64,000 nt of DNA from Lentisalinibacter salinarum (GCF_040706555.1 NZ_JAPDRH010000003.1:248001-312000); one strand, 5' to 3'; positions 41,244 to 54,787 are shown, numbered from the stretch's first letter. Notes: generated by a model not told the origin, from the letters alone. Made by a program: numbers and translations.

Positions 41244-41940
41244 CGTCGCCGGTCCTCCTGAGGGCGGGCTCGTAACGATGGTCGTCGCGGATCACCTTCG
41301 GCACCAGCGTGCGCGGCTCGATGGTGACCGGCTGGTAGGCCACGCGGCGCTTTTCCGGGTCGTAGCGCACCTCCACGTTGCCGGACAACGGGAAGTCCTT
41401 GCGGAACGGATGGCCGATGAAGCCATAGTCGGTGAGGATGCGGCGCAGATCCGGGTGGCCGTCGAAGAGGATGCCGAACAGGTCGAAGGCCTCACGCTCG
41501 AACCAGTCGGCCGACGCCCAGATGTCCGTGACCGACGGCATGCGCGGCGGGTTGCCCGGGCCGCAGTAGACGCGCAGCCTGAGCCGCCGGTTCTCCGCTA
41601 CGGAGAGCAGATGGTAGACCACCGCGAAGCGCTTCGGGTAGAAGCTCTCGGCATCGTCGATGATGACCGGCTCCCGATCCACGCCTCGTGAGAAACCGGT
41701 GTCCGTGGCGTCCCGGGTCTTCCACTCGGCATGCCCGTAGTCCAGGTAGTCGACGCCGCAGACGTCCATCAGCATGTCGAAGGCGAAGTCGTCTTCGTCC
41801 CGCAGCGCCGTGGCCACCTCGAGCAGGCGATGTTTCTCCACCTCGAAGGTGACCTCACCGCAGGTGGACGGGATGCGGGTGACCGCTTCGCCGAAGCGCT
41901 CGTCGATGGCCGCAGCCAGAGCCTCTCTGCGTTCACTCAT
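41236..41940 (-). CDS. nuoC: NADH-quinone oxidoreductase subunit C
   Basis: 30-kDa-type peripheral-arm subunit, 234 aa. The signature SADWFEREAFDLFGILFDGHPDLRRILTDYGFIGHPFRKDFPLSGNVEVRYD is complete. ATG 41940 follows nuoB by 9 bases, and the end overlaps nuoD by 8 bases. A standalone NuoC is consistent with Chromatiales/Xanthomonadales-type operons. Confidence 0.98.
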   Translation of the reverse strand: MSERREALAAAIDERFGEAVTRIPSTCGEVTFEVEKHRLLEVATALRDEDDFAFDMLMDVCGVDYLDYGHAEWKTRDATDTGFSRGVDREPVIIDDAESFYPKRFAVVYHLLSVAENRRLRLRVYCGPGNPPRMPSVTDIWASADWFEREAFDLFGILFDGHPDLRRILTDYGFIGHPFRKDFPLSGNVEVRYDPEKRRVAYQPVTIEPRTLVPKVIRDDHRYEPALRRTGDDG

Positions 41941-41949
41941 GCGGATGCC

Positions 41950-42483
41950 TCAACGCGCGATCGTGCTGGTGCGCCGGATCTTCTTCTGCAGCTGGATGAT
42001 GCCGTAGAGGAGCGCTTCCGCGGTGGGCGGACAGCCCGGCACGTAGACGTCCACCGGGACGATGCGGTCACAGCCGCGCACGACCGAGTAGCTGTAGTGG
42101 TAGTAGCCGCCGCCGTTCGCGCACGAACCCATGGAGATCACCCAGCGCGGCTCGGGCATCTGGTCGTAGACCTTGCGCAGCGCGGGCGCCATCTTGTTCA
42201 CCAGCGTGCCGGCCACGATCATCACGTCGGACTGGCGCGGGCTCGGCCGGAAGATCACGCCGAAGCGGTCCAGATCGTAACGGGCCGCACCGGCGTGCAT
42301 CATCTCCACGGCGCAGCAAGCCAGGCCGAATGTCATCGGCCACATGGAGCCCGTGCGCGCCCAGTTCACGACATTGTCGACCGCGGTAACGACGAACCCC
42401 TTCTTCTGGATACTGCCTTCGGGCAGCGGCGCGCGGGCCTCGTCCAGGCCGAATTCCTGCCTGTCCGCCTCGCTCAGTCCCAT
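41950..42483 (-). CDS. nuoB: NADH-quinone oxidoreductase subunit B
   Basis: PSST-type subunit carrying cluster N2, the electron donor to quinone. From ATG 42483 the protein has 177 aa, and the start overlaps the nuoA stop by 10 bases. Ligands: the tandem cysteines of TFGLACCAVEMMHAGAARYDLDRFG, the Cys of ISMGSCANGGGYYHYSYSVVRGCDRIVPVDVYVPGCPPTAEALLYG. The longer in-frame reading lies inside nuoA and is discarded. Confidence 0.98.
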   Translation of the reverse strand: MGLSEADRQEFGLDEARAPLPEGSIQKKGFVVTAVDNVVNWARTGSMWPMTFGLACCAVEMMHAGAARYDLDRFGVIFRPSPRQSDVMIVAGTLVNKMAPALRKVYDQMPEPRWVISMGSCANGGGYYHYSYSVVRGCDRIVPVDVYVPGCPPTAEALLYGIIQLQKKIRRTSTIAR

Positions 42484-42830
42484 TCCAGAGCCCCCTTCTT
42501 CCACTCGTAGATGAAGCCGACAACGAGGATGGCGAGGAACAGCGCCATGGCCAGCAGGCCGAAGCCGCCGACCGTATCGAGCGATACGGCCCACGGGAAG
42601 AGGAACGCAATCTCCAGATCGAAGATGATGAACAGGATGGCCACCAGGTAGTAGCGCACGTCGAAACGCATGCGCGAATCCTCGAAGGCCTCGAAGCCGC
42701 ACTCGTAGGGCGCGAGCTTCTCCGGATCCTTGCTGCCGTGGCCGAAGACGAAGCCGAGTATCAGCAACAGTACGCCGATGCCCGCCGACAGCGCGAGGAA
42801 GATCAGAATGGGCAAATAGTTTTCCAGCAC
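42474..42830 (-). CDS. nuoA: NADH-quinone oxidoreductase subunit A
   Basis: Three-helix membrane subunit, first of the operon. I use GTG 42830 (118 aa, beginning with LENYLPILIFLALSAGIGVLLLILGFVFG), the usual NuoA start. An upstream in-frame ATG lies on the -10 box of the promoter and cannot be transcribed from it. Motifs: KLAPYECGFEAFEDSRMRFDVRYYLVAILFIIFDLEIAFLFPWA. The ribosome site is weak. Confidence 0.94.
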   Translation of the reverse strand: MLENYLPILIFLALSAGIGVLLLILGFVFGHGSKDPEKLAPYECGFEAFEDSRMRFDVRYYLVAILFIIFDLEIAFLFPWAVSLDTVGGFGLLAMALFLAILVVGFIYEWKKGALEWD

Positions 42831-42897
42831 GATAGGTGCAGCCTGAAATCTCGACAGATGGAAACCTCGGGGCCGATAGGCCCCCAGTCGGCTCGCC

Positions 42898-42926
42898 ATT
42901 GTATCAGCCCGACGGCATGGTGTAAC
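42898..42926 (-). promoter_or_regulatory. Promoter of the nuo operon
   Basis: Minus strand GTTACA (42926-42921), 17-bp spacer, TACAAT (42903-42898) with an extended -10 TG one base before it. Start near 42891. The about 60-base leader contains a 6-bp hairpin GGGGCC/GGCCCC (42869-42884). Confidence 0.65.
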
Positions 42927-42972
42927 GCTCACGGGATGCCATTGCGGCATACACCGGACTTGTCCAGAAATC

Positions 42973-43007
42973 AAAAAAAAGCGGCGGCCCCTGCCGGGAC
43001 CGCCGCT
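42973..43007 (-). terminator. Terminator after tRNA-Leu
   Basis: Minus strand AGCGGCGG (43007-43000) pairs with CCGCCGCT (42987-42980), followed by eight T. It separates secG-tRNA-Leu transcription from the nuo promoter. Confidence 0.92.
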
Positions 43008-43018
43008 CATCTCGTTTG

Positions 43019-43104
43019 TGGTGCCGACGGCCGGACTCGAACCGGCACGGCTTGCGCCACTGCCCCCTCAAGACAGCGTGTCTACCAATTCCACCACGTC
43101 GGCA
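43019..43104 (-). tRNA. tRNA-Leu (GAG)
   Basis: 86-nt class II tRNA with encoded CCA. Acceptor TGCCGAC/GTCGGCA, anticodon loop TTGAGGG (anticodon GAG), a long variable arm, and T-loop GGTTCGAGTCC. It lies 30 bases after secG, the same position as leuU in E. coli, and is probably processed from the tpiA-secG transcript. Confidence 0.95.
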
Positions 43105-43134
43105 TCGATCGAACGAATCTCATTACCGGGCCGT

Positions 43135-43569
43135 TTACTGGCCCTCGCCGTCGCCGCCTTCTTCCGCGGGCTGATCGACCGCCGGCAACTGATCCAGGCT
43201 CTCGTCCCGGCTATCGCCTGCGGACTCCGGCAGCGGCAGCGGGTCCTCGATATCCTCGGCCGGCAGCGCCTGCGCCGGGCCCTGTTCGGTCTGCCCCGCC
43301 TCCTGCTCGAGCAGGCTCTCGCTGCCGCCCTGTTGACCGCTCAGGTAGGCGAGCGCCAGGCAATTGGCGAAAAACAGGGTGGCCAGCACCGCGGTGGCAC
43401 GGGACAGAAAGCTGCCCGTGCCGCGGGCGCCGAACACCGTGCCGGACGCGCCGGAACCGAAGGCAGCACCCGCGTCGGCCCCCTTGCCTTTCTGCAGCAG
43501 GACCAGCGCGATGATGCCGATGGCCATGAAGACCAGCGCCACCGTCAGGACGACGTAAAGTGTGCTCAT
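43135..43569 (-). CDS. secG: Preprotein translocase subunit SecG
   Basis: Two-helix auxiliary subunit of SecYEG. ATG 43569 gives 144 aa: TM1 (LYVVLTVALVFMAIGIIALVLLQ), the conserved loop GKGADAGAAFGSGASGTVFGARGTGSFLSRATAVLATLFFANCLALAYL containing TM2, and then a long acidic tail of about 65 residues rich in E, D, Q, P and S. The tail is longer than the short charged C-terminus of E. coli SecG. It is 10 bases after tpiA and is followed by tRNA-Leu. Confidence 0.96.
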   Translation of the reverse strand: MSTLYVVLTVALVFMAIGIIALVLLQKGKGADAGAAFGSGASGTVFGARGTGSFLSRATAVLATLFFANCLALAYLSGQQGGSESLLEQEAGQTEQGPAQALPAEDIEDPLPLPESAGDSRDESLDQLPAVDQPAEEGGDGEGQ

Positions 43570-43579
43570 AGTGTGTCTC

Positions 43580-44341
43580 TTATCCTGCCGCGGCAGCCGC
43601 ACGCCCGATGGCGAGGAACTCCGCGGCCTTCAGCGACGCGCCGCCGATCAGGCCGCCGTCGATGTCTTCCCGGGCGAACAGGCCCGGCGCATTGTCGCCC
43701 TTCACGCTCCCGCCGTACAGGATGCGCAGCCCGTCGGCCACCTTCGCGTCCCGGTCTCGCACCAGCCCGCGGATGAAGGTATGCACCTCCCCCGCCTGCT
43801 CGGGGCTGGCCGTGCGGCCCGTGCCGATGGCCCAGACGGGCTCGTAGGCCACCACGGCGTCGGCGAACGCCGCGATGCCGACCTCGTCGATCACTGCGAG
43901 CAGCTGCCGGCGGATCACCGCCTCCGTCTCGTCCGCCTCCCGTTGCTCCAGCGTCTCGCCGATGCAGAGGATGGGCACCAGACCCTGGCCGTGCGCGGCG
44001 GCGAACTTGGCCGCCACCCGGTCGTCGGTCTCGCCGTACAGAGTGCGCCGCTCCGAATGGCCCACGATCGCGTAACGGCAACCGAGATCGGCCAGCATGG
44101 CGGCGGAGACTTCGCCGGTGTACGCACCGGACTCGTGCTCGGAGACGTCCTGGGCACCCAGCTCGACGCCGCTGCCGCCGAGCTGCTCGCCCACCGAGGC
44201 CAGATACGCCGACGGCGGGCACACCAGGAACTCCACGCCCGGCGCCTCGCCCACCCCCTGGAGGATGCCGTCGATCAGCGCCCGGTTGTCCGCCAGGCTC
44301 CCGTTCATCTTCCAGTTGCCGGCGACCAGATATTGTCTCAC
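43580..44341 (-). CDS. tpiA: Triosephosphate isomerase
   Basis: Interconverts dihydroxyacetone phosphate and glyceraldehyde 3-phosphate. The start is GTG 44341 with GGAG seven bases upstream, giving 253 aa. Catalytic Lys in AGNWKMNGS, His in AIVGHSERR, Glu in VVAYEPVWAIGTG, and phosphate loop ILYGGSVKGDNA are all present. It precedes secG. A promoter candidate lies 45 bases upstream, so tpiA-secG-tRNA-Leu can form a unit separate from glmM. Confidence 0.97.
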   Translation of the reverse strand: MRQYLVAGNWKMNGSLADNRALIDGILQGVGEAPGVEFLVCPPSAYLASVGEQLGGSGVELGAQDVSEHESGAYTGEVSAAMLADLGCRYAIVGHSERRTLYGETDDRVAAKFAAAHGQGLVPILCIGETLEQREADETEAVIRRQLLAVIDEVGIAAFADAVVAYEPVWAIGTGRTASPEQAGEVHTFIRGLVRDRDAKVADGLRILYGGSVKGDNAPGLFAREDIDGGLIGGASLKAAEFLAIGRAAAAAG

Positions 44342-44385
44342 AGTGCGTCTCCGCGCCCCGTGGCCGGGGCCGTGAAAGGGCGCGA

Positions 44386-44414
44386 AGGATACCGGCCGCA
44401 CCGGCGCAAATCAA
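44386..44414 (-). promoter_or_regulatory. Probable promoter of tpiA
   Basis: Minus strand TTGATT (44414-44409), 17-bp spacer, TATCCT (44391-44386). Start near 44379, in the 147-base gap between glmM and tpiA. Confidence 0.5.
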
Positions 44415-44488
44415 TGTCCGGCAAGGCCCAGCAAGGCCGGCAAAGGCCCGCACGGCAGCGGCCCTGCGCCGCGACCCGCGGCACCGCC

Positions 44489-45823
44489 TCAGGCCGCGCT
44501 GCGCTCCACGACCGCGGCGATGCGGTGGGCCAGCTCCTCCACCTCGCCGGCGTCCTCGCCTTCCACCATCACGCGGATGACCGGCTCGGTACCCGACGGC
44601 CGCAGCACCACCCGACCGCGCCCCCCCAGGTGCTCCTGCACCTCCGCGACGGCCTTCTGCACGGGGGCCGAGCCGTCCAGATCGATGCGGCTCGCCACGC
44701 GGACGTTGACCATGTGCTGGGGCATCCGCGGCATGCCGGCGGTCAGCGCCTTCAGCGACTCGCCGCTGTCCTTCATGATGGCCAGCATCTGCAACGCGCT
44801 CACCAGCCCGTCGCCGGTGGTGGTGCGGTCCAGGCAGATGATGTGACCGGATGTCTCGCCGCCCAGGGTTCCGCCCGTCTCGCGCAGGAGCTGCATCACG
44901 TAGCGATCGCCGACCTTGGCACGCCGGAAGTCGATGCCGGCCTCCCGCAGGGACAGTTCCAGGCCGAGGTTGCTCATGACCGTGCCCACGACGGGCCCGC
45001 GCAGTTCGCCGGAGCGCTGGCGCGCCAGCGCCACCACGTAGAGCAGCTGATCGCCGTCGACGATGTTGCCCTCGTGATCGACCATCACCACCCGGTCGCC
45101 GTCGCCGTCGAGCGCGATGCCCACGTCGGCGCGCACCCCGGGCACGGTCAGCTGCAGCAGCTCCGGATGCAGCGAGCCGCAGCCGTCGTTGATGTTGCGG
45201 CCGTTCGGCGAGCAGCCGATGGGGATCACCTCGGCGCCCAGTGCGCCCAGCACCCGAGGCGCGACCTTGTAGCCCGCGCCGTTGGCGCCGTCGATCACGA
45301 CCTTCAGGCCCCGCAGGCTCAGGTCGGGGGGCAGCGTGGACTGGCAGAACTCCATGTACTGGCGCCGCGCGCTGTCGATGCGCTGGGCCTGACCCAGGTG
45401 GGCGGAGTCCTTGGTGCGCGCCGGCTGCTCCAGCCCCTCCTCGATGGCGAGCTCGATCTGGTCGGAGAGCTTGCCGCCCTGGCGGTCGAAGAACTTGATG
45501 CCGTTGTCGTAATAGGGATTGTGTGAGGCGCTGATCACCACGCCCAGGTCCGCCTCGAACTTCTGGGTCAGGTGCGCGATGCCGGGGGTCGGCAGCGGCC
45601 CGAGCAGCAGCACGTCGGCGCCGGCGGCCACGAAGCCGGCCTCCAGCGCGGATTCGAACATATAACCGGAGACGCGCGTGTCCTTGCCGATCAGCACCTT
45701 GCCGCCGTCCGGCACCAGCACCTCCGCGGCGGACGAAGCCAGCCGCATGGCGAATTCCGCCGTCATGGGATGATCGCCGACGCGCCCCCGGATGCCGTCG
45801 GTACCGAAATATCGTCTGCTCAA
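44489..45823 (-). CDS. glmM: Phosphoglucosamine mutase
   Basis: Converts glucosamine-6-phosphate to glucosamine-1-phosphate for UDP-GlcNAc and the cell wall. The 444-aa protein starts at TTG 45823, overlapping the folP stop (TTGA). Motifs: RYFGTDGIRGRVG, the phosphoserine loop VISASHNPYYDNGIKFF (active Ser at residue 100), the metal loop ALDGDGDRVVMVDHEG, the sugar loop GGETSGHI, and the phosphate loop RPSGTEPVIRVMVEGED. The folP-glmM order downstream of ftsH is the classic one. Confidence 0.98.
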   Translation of the reverse strand: MSRRYFGTDGIRGRVGDHPMTAEFAMRLASSAAEVLVPDGGKVLIGKDTRVSGYMFESALEAGFVAAGADVLLLGPLPTPGIAHLTQKFEADLGVVISASHNPYYDNGIKFFDRQGGKLSDQIELAIEEGLEQPARTKDSAHLGQAQRIDSARRQYMEFCQSTLPPDLSLRGLKVVIDGANGAGYKVAPRVLGALGAEVIPIGCSPNGRNINDGCGSLHPELLQLTVPGVRADVGIALDGDGDRVVMVDHEGNIVDGDQLLYVVALARQRSGELRGPVVGTVMSNLGLELSLREAGIDFRRAKVGDRYVMQLLRETGGTLGGETSGHIICLDRTTTGDGLVSALQMLAIMKDSGESLKALTAGMPRMPQHMVNVRVASRIDLDGSAPVQKAVAEVQEHLGGRGRVVLRPSGTEPVIRVMVEGEDAGEVEELAHRIAAVVERSAA

Positions 45824-46683
45824 GTCCCTTCCCCTTGTTCCCTGGCCCCGGCAACTGCCGCGAGTGCCGCGACAATAGCCAGCGCGTCCCGCGTCTCGGC
45901 CACGTCGTGAGCCCGTATGATATGGGCGCCGCGCTCCGCCGCCAATGCCGCCAGCACCACACTGCCGACCATGCGTTCCTCCACGGGACGACCCGTGAGT
46001 GCCGCCAGCAGCGACTTGCGGGACAGCCCTGCGAGTACGGGGTAACCCGTGCCACGGAGCGTGCCCAGGCCGGACAGCAGCGCCAGGTTGTGCGCCACGG
46101 TCTTGCCGAAACCGAAGCCGGGGTCGATCACGATCCGCTCCCGGCCGATGCCGGCAGCTTCGCAGTCCGCCGCCCGCGAGACCAGGAACTCCGTCACTTC
46201 CGCCACGACATCATCGTAGCGGGGATCGGCCTGCATGGTGCGCGGCTCGCCCTGCATGTGCATCAGGCAGATGCCGGCATCCAGGGCGGCCGCCGCCTCC
46301 AGCGCACCGGGCCGGCGCAGGGCATAGACGTCGTTGATCATGGAGGCGCCCGCGGCAACCGCCTCCCGGATGACTTCGGGCTTGGACGTATCCACGGAGA
46401 TGGCCACGTCGAGATCGCTGCGGATAGCCTCGATCACGGGCAGCACGCGGTCGAGTTCCTGCTGAGCCGAGACCGGCTCCGCGCCGGGCCGGGTGGACTC
46501 GCCGCCCACGTCCACGATGGCTGCCCCTGCGCCGACCATGGCGCGCGCCTGTTCCAGCGCCTCGCCGCGGCCCGTGAACCGGCCGCCGTCGGAGAACGAG
46601 TCCGGGGTGGCGTTCAGCACGCCCATGACGACCGGGCTCGAGAGATCGAGGGTCGTCCCGCCCAGCTTCAGCGCGTTACTCAT
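45820..46683 (-). CDS. folP: Dihydropteroate synthase
   Basis: Folate pathway enzyme condensing p-aminobenzoate with the pterin pyrophosphate, the sulfonamide target. The 287-aa TIM barrel has the pterin/pyrophosphate loop MGVLNATPDSFSDGGRF, loop 2 VDVGGESTRPGAEPVS, ASMINDVYAL, LMHMQGEPRTMQ, DPGFGFGKTVAHN and GLSRKSLL. It lies between ftsH (102-base gap with a hairpin) and glmM (overlapping). Confidence 0.97.
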   Translation of the reverse strand: MSNALKLGGTTLDLSSPVVMGVLNATPDSFSDGGRFTGRGEALEQARAMVGAGAAIVDVGGESTRPGAEPVSAQQELDRVLPVIEAIRSDLDVAISVDTSKPEVIREAVAAGASMINDVYALRRPGALEAAAALDAGICLMHMQGEPRTMQADPRYDDVVAEVTEFLVSRAADCEAAGIGRERIVIDPGFGFGKTVAHNLALLSGLGTLRGTGYPVLAGLSRKSLLAALTGRPVEERMVGSVVLAALAAERGAHIIRAHDVAETRDALAIVAALAAVAGAREQGEGT

Positions 46684-46738
46684 GCTCCCATGCTCACGCT
46701 CGGATGTTCGCGGCCCGCGTTCGCGTCACCCAAACGAA

Positions 46739-46762
46739 ACCGGCAGCCCTGGGGCTGCCGGT
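46739..46762 (-). terminator. Hairpin between ftsH and folP
   Basis: An 11-bp stem (ACCGGCAGCCC with GGGCTGCCGGT) with a 2-base loop, followed on the minus strand by TTCGTTTG, a weak T tract. It may attenuate read-through from ftsH into folP-glmM. Confidence 0.55.
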
Positions 46763-46785
46763 GTGTGGGACTGGCGGGCTGCCGC

Positions 46786-48711
<1,926 letters not shown>

Positions 48712-48736
48712 TCCGGCCCCTCTTCCTTGGCCATGC

Positions 48737-48760
48737 TTAGACGCAGTCTAAACGTTAGAC
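48737..48760. promoter_or_regulatory. Three-half-site array upstream of ftsH
   Basis: TTAGAC (48737-48742), GTCTAA (48746-48751) and TTAGAC (48755-48760), each separated by exactly three bases, so adjacent half-sites alternate in orientation with a 9-bp period. It occupies most of the 53-base rlmE-ftsH gap. It could be a multi-site operator or an RNA switching between two hairpins. The binder is unknown. Confidence 0.5.
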
Positions 48761-48764
48761 CGTA

Positions 48765-49388
48765 CTACAGTTGATAGTTTCTCGCCAGCAGATAGACCTC
48801 ACGGCTGGAGGGCCGGGACGCCTTCGGCTTGACCACCCGGACCTGGCGGAAACGCTCCCGCGCGGCCCGTACGAAATCGTCGAATCCTTCGCCCTGGAAC
48901 ACCTTGCAGATGAAGGTGCCGCCGGGGTTCAGCGTGTCGCAGGCGAGTTCCATAGCCAATTCAGCCAGATACATCGCCCGCGGCTGGTCCACCGATCGAT
49001 TCCCCGAGATGTTGGGGGCCATGTCACTCAACACAAGGTCCGCCCGCTCCCCGCCGAGCTCCGCCGTCAGCCGCTGTAGAACTTCTGACTCGGTAAAATC
49101 CCCCTGCAGGAACTCCACGCCGGGAATCTCGTCCATCGGCAGGATGTCGAGAGCCAGCACCCGGGTCTTCTCGCCCCAGCGGCGCACCACGTACTGGCTC
49201 CAGGCGCCGGGCGCCGCCCCGAGGTCGATGACCAGGCCGGGGCGGCCCGGCAACCGGGCCTTCTCCAGCAACTCCTCCAGCTTGTACACCGCGCGGGAGC
49301 GATAGCCCTCTTCGCGCGCGCGCTGGACGTAAGGGTCGCGCTCCTGGCGTTGCCGCCAGCCTGCGGAACTGCCCTTCGGGTTGCTCAT
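48765..49388 (-). CDS. rlmE: 23S rRNA (uridine(2552)-2'-O)-methyltransferase
   Basis: Heat-shock-linked rRNA methyltransferase (FtsJ/RrmJ), 207 aa. Motifs: YRSRAVYKLEELLEKARL with the first catalytic Lys, SAM-binding VIDLGAAPGAWSQYVVRRWG, LALDILPMDEIPGVEFLQGDFTE, catalytic Asp in LVLSDMAPNISGNRSVDQPRAMYL, and Lys in GGTFICKVFQGEGFDDF. It precedes ftsH on the same strand and is divergent from yhbY. Confidence 0.97.
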   Translation of the reverse strand: MSNPKGSSAGWRQRQERDPYVQRAREEGYRSRAVYKLEELLEKARLPGRPGLVIDLGAAPGAWSQYVVRRWGEKTRVLALDILPMDEIPGVEFLQGDFTESEVLQRLTAELGGERADLVLSDMAPNISGNRSVDQPRAMYLAELAMELACDTLNPGGTFICKVFQGEGFDDFVRAARERFRQVRVVKPKASRPSSREVYLLARNYQL

Positions 49389-49441
49389 GGTCTACCCATG
49401 GACCGATCACCGGCGCCCGGCTGCTGGTAAACTGCGGAGCC

Positions 49442-49732
49442 ATGGCACTCAGCGAGAAACAGCGGAAGCATCTGCGCCGCCTCGGTCACGACCTCAAGCC
49501 GGTCATCCTGGTGGGCGATGCCGGCGCGTCCGAAGGGGTGATCCGCGAATGCGACCTCGCCCTGGAGCACCACGAACTGGTGAAGGCGAAGGTGCACGGC
49601 GCCGACCGGGAAGTCCGCGACGCCGTCATCGACACCCTCGCCGACGCCACGGGCGCCGAGGTGGTCCAGCGCATCGGCCACGTGGCGCTGCTCTACCGAC
49701 GCCACCCGGAGAAACCCGGCATCGTCGTCTGA
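49442..49732 (+). CDS. yhbY: Ribosome assembly RNA-binding protein YhbY
   Basis: CRM-domain protein of 96 aa associated with pre-50S particles. The family pattern is complete: LSEKQRKHLRRLGHDLKPVILVGDAGASEGVIRECDLALEHHELVKAKVHGADREVRDAVIDTLADATGAEVVQRIGHVALLYRRHPEKP, including the GxxG-like VGDAG. It is divergent from rlmE, the usual arrangement. A TAAACT -10-like element lies 8 bases before the ATG with GGAG between. Confidence 0.95.
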   Translation: MALSEKQRKHLRRLGHDLKPVILVGDAGASEGVIRECDLALEHHELVKAKVHGADREVRDAVIDTLADATGAEVVQRIGHVALLYRRHPEKPGIVV

Positions 49733-49763
49733 GCCCGTCTGCGGGTGCCTGCGGCCCGCCCCG

Positions 49764-50236
49764 TCAGACGTAGCGCACCTCCACGATCTCGTAGTGCTTG
49801 TCGCCGCCGGGCGCGGCCACGGTGACCTGCTCGCCTTCTTCCTTGCCGATCAGCGCGCGAGCGATCGGCGAAGTCACGGAGATCAGGCCGGTCTTGATGT
49901 CCGCCTCGTCCTCGCCGACGATCCGGTAGGTGATCTCCTCGCCGCTCGCCTCCTCGATGAGCTGCACGGTGGCGCCGAATACCACCTTGCCGCCTTCGCC
50001 GAGTTTGGTGACGTCGATGATCTGGGCGTGGGAGAGCTTGCCTTCGATGTCCTTGATGCGGGCCTCGATGAAGCCCTGCTGCTCCTTGGCAGCGTGGTAC
50101 TCGGCATTCTCCTTCAGGTCGCCATGGGCGCGCGCCTCCGCGATGGCCTGGATGACCTGCGGGCGCTCCTGACTCTTGAGACGCTTCAGTTCCTCGCGGA
50201 GCTTCTCCGCACCTCGCAATGTAATCGGTACTTTCG

Positions 50237-50240
<4 letters not shown>
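49764..50240 (-). CDS. greA: Transcript cleavage factor GreA
   Basis: RNA polymerase secondary-channel factor stimulating cleavage of backtracked RNA. The 158-aa protein starts at TTG 50240, overlapping carB by 4 bases. The N-terminal coiled coil (LRGAEKLREELKRLKSQERPQVIQAIAEARAHGDLKENAEYHAAKEQQGFIEARIKDIEGKL) carries the tip acidic pair in DLKENAEYHAA. A C-terminal FKBP-like domain follows (SVTSPIARALIGKEEGEQVTVAAPGG). The same window encodes DksA, which competes for this channel. carA-carB-greA is a conserved order. Confidence 0.97.
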
Positions 50241-53461
<3,221 letters not shown>

Positions 53462-53527
53462 GGCGGCTCCTGACCGGCGCCGCCCTATCGGCGCCAGATC
53501 ACTTTAATAATAAACTCTAAGTTACTG

Positions 53528-54694
53528 TTATCTATGGCCCAACGCGGAGGCTTCCACCTCTCGACGCTGGGCTCTCGAGGCTTCGATCAGCTCCACGAAG
53601 TGCTCGAAGAGCGTGTCGATGTCGTGGGGCCCCGGACTCGCCTCCGGATGGCCCTGGAAACTGAACGCCGGCCGGTCGCTGAGCTCGATGCCCTGCAGCG
53701 AGCCGTCGAAGAGCGACCGGTGGGTGGTGCGGACGTTGTCCGGCAGGCTGTCCTCCGCCACCGCGAAGCCGTGGTTCTGGCTGGTGATGAAGACCCGGCC
53801 GCTGGCCAGATCCTGTACCGGATGATTAGCGCCGTGGTGGCCGAATTTCATCTTCTCGGTGCGGGCCCCGGCGGCCAGCGCGAGGATCTGATGACCCAGG
53901 CAGATGCCGAAAACGGGCATGCCCGTCTCGAGCAGCCGGCGGGTCGCCTCGATGGCGTAGTCGCAGGGCTCCGGGTCGCCGGGACCGTTGGAGAGGAACA
54001 CGCCGTCGGGCTCGAGGGCGAGCACTTCGTCGGCCGGCGTGGTGGCCGGCACCACCGTGATGCGGCAGTCGTGCTCGGCGAGCCGGCGCAGGATGTTGCG
54101 CTTGATGCCGAAGTCGTACGCCACCACGTGGTTCGGCGCGATGCGCCGTGTCACCACCGGGTCCCGGTCGGGCCAGATGCTGCCCTGGGCCCACTGATAG
54201 GCGCCGTCCGTGGTGACGAACTTCGCGAGATCCATGCCCGCGATGCCGGGGAATTTCCGCGCATCGCGCAGGGCCGTCTCGGCCATGTCCTCGCCGGTCA
54301 TGATGCAGCCGGCGAGCGCGCCCTTCTCCCTGAGCAGGCGGGTGAGCCTGCGGGTGTCGATATCGGCGATGGCCACCACGTTGCCGCGGCGCAGGAACTC
54401 GCCGAGGGACTGCTCCGAGCGGTAGTTGCTGGCGATCATGGAGCGGTCCCGGATTACCAGGCCCGCCGCGAACACCTTGCGCGCCTCGAGGTCGTCACTG
54501 TTGCAGCCGGTGTTGCCGATGTGGGGATAGGTCAGCGTGACGATCTGGCGGCAATAGGACGGATCCGTGAGGATCTCCTGGTAGCCGGTCATCGCCGTGT
54601 TGAAGACCACCTCGCCGATCGTCCGGCCCTCGGCCCCGACGGAGATGCCGTGGAAAACCGAGCCGTCTTCCAGTGCCAGTACCGCAGGTGTCAT
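53528..54694 (-). CDS. carA: Carbamoyl-phosphate synthase small subunit
   Basis: Glutaminase subunit supplying ammonia to CarB. The 388-aa protein has the N-terminal domain (ALEDGSVFHGISVGAEGRTIGEVVFNTAMTGYQEILTDPSY) and a class I amidotransferase with FLSNGPGDP, nucleophile in VFGICLGHQILALAAG (C265), and His/Glu in GHPEASPGPHD. It follows dapB and precedes carB. A terminator-like hairpin lies about 50 bases upstream, suggesting attenuation. Confidence 0.97.
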   Translation of the reverse strand: MTPAVLALEDGSVFHGISVGAEGRTIGEVVFNTAMTGYQEILTDPSYCRQIVTLTYPHIGNTGCNSDDLEARKVFAAGLVIRDRSMIASNYRSEQSLGEFLRRGNVVAIADIDTRRLTRLLREKGALAGCIMTGEDMAETALRDARKFPGIAGMDLAKFVTTDGAYQWAQGSIWPDRDPVVTRRIAPNHVVAYDFGIKRNILRRLAEHDCRITVVPATTPADEVLALEPDGVFLSNGPGDPEPCDYAIEATRRLLETGMPVFGICLGHQILALAAGARTEKMKFGHHGANHPVQDLASGRVFITSQNHGFAVAEDSLPDNVRTTHRSLFDGSLQGIELSDRPAFSFQGHPEASPGPHDIDTLFEHFVELIEASRAQRREVEASALGHR

Positions 54695-54740
54695 CGTATG
54701 GCGGCCCCTCTTGCGTATCTATTGCGGTTTGCAGATGTGC

Positions 54741-54787
54741 AAAAGCGGAAGGAATCCCCCTGGTAAGCAACTGGGATACGCTTCCGC
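54741..54787 (-). promoter_or_regulatory. Attenuator-like hairpin in the carA leader
   Basis: On the minus strand GCGGAAG (54787-54781) pairs with CTTCCGC (54751-54745), and inside it ATCCC pairs with GGGAT across a 2x2 internal loop; four T follow. The terminator-shaped element lies inside the leader of a biosynthetic operon, 47 bases before the carA start, which suggests attenuation. A -10-like TACACT is at about 54820-54825. Confidence 0.55.
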
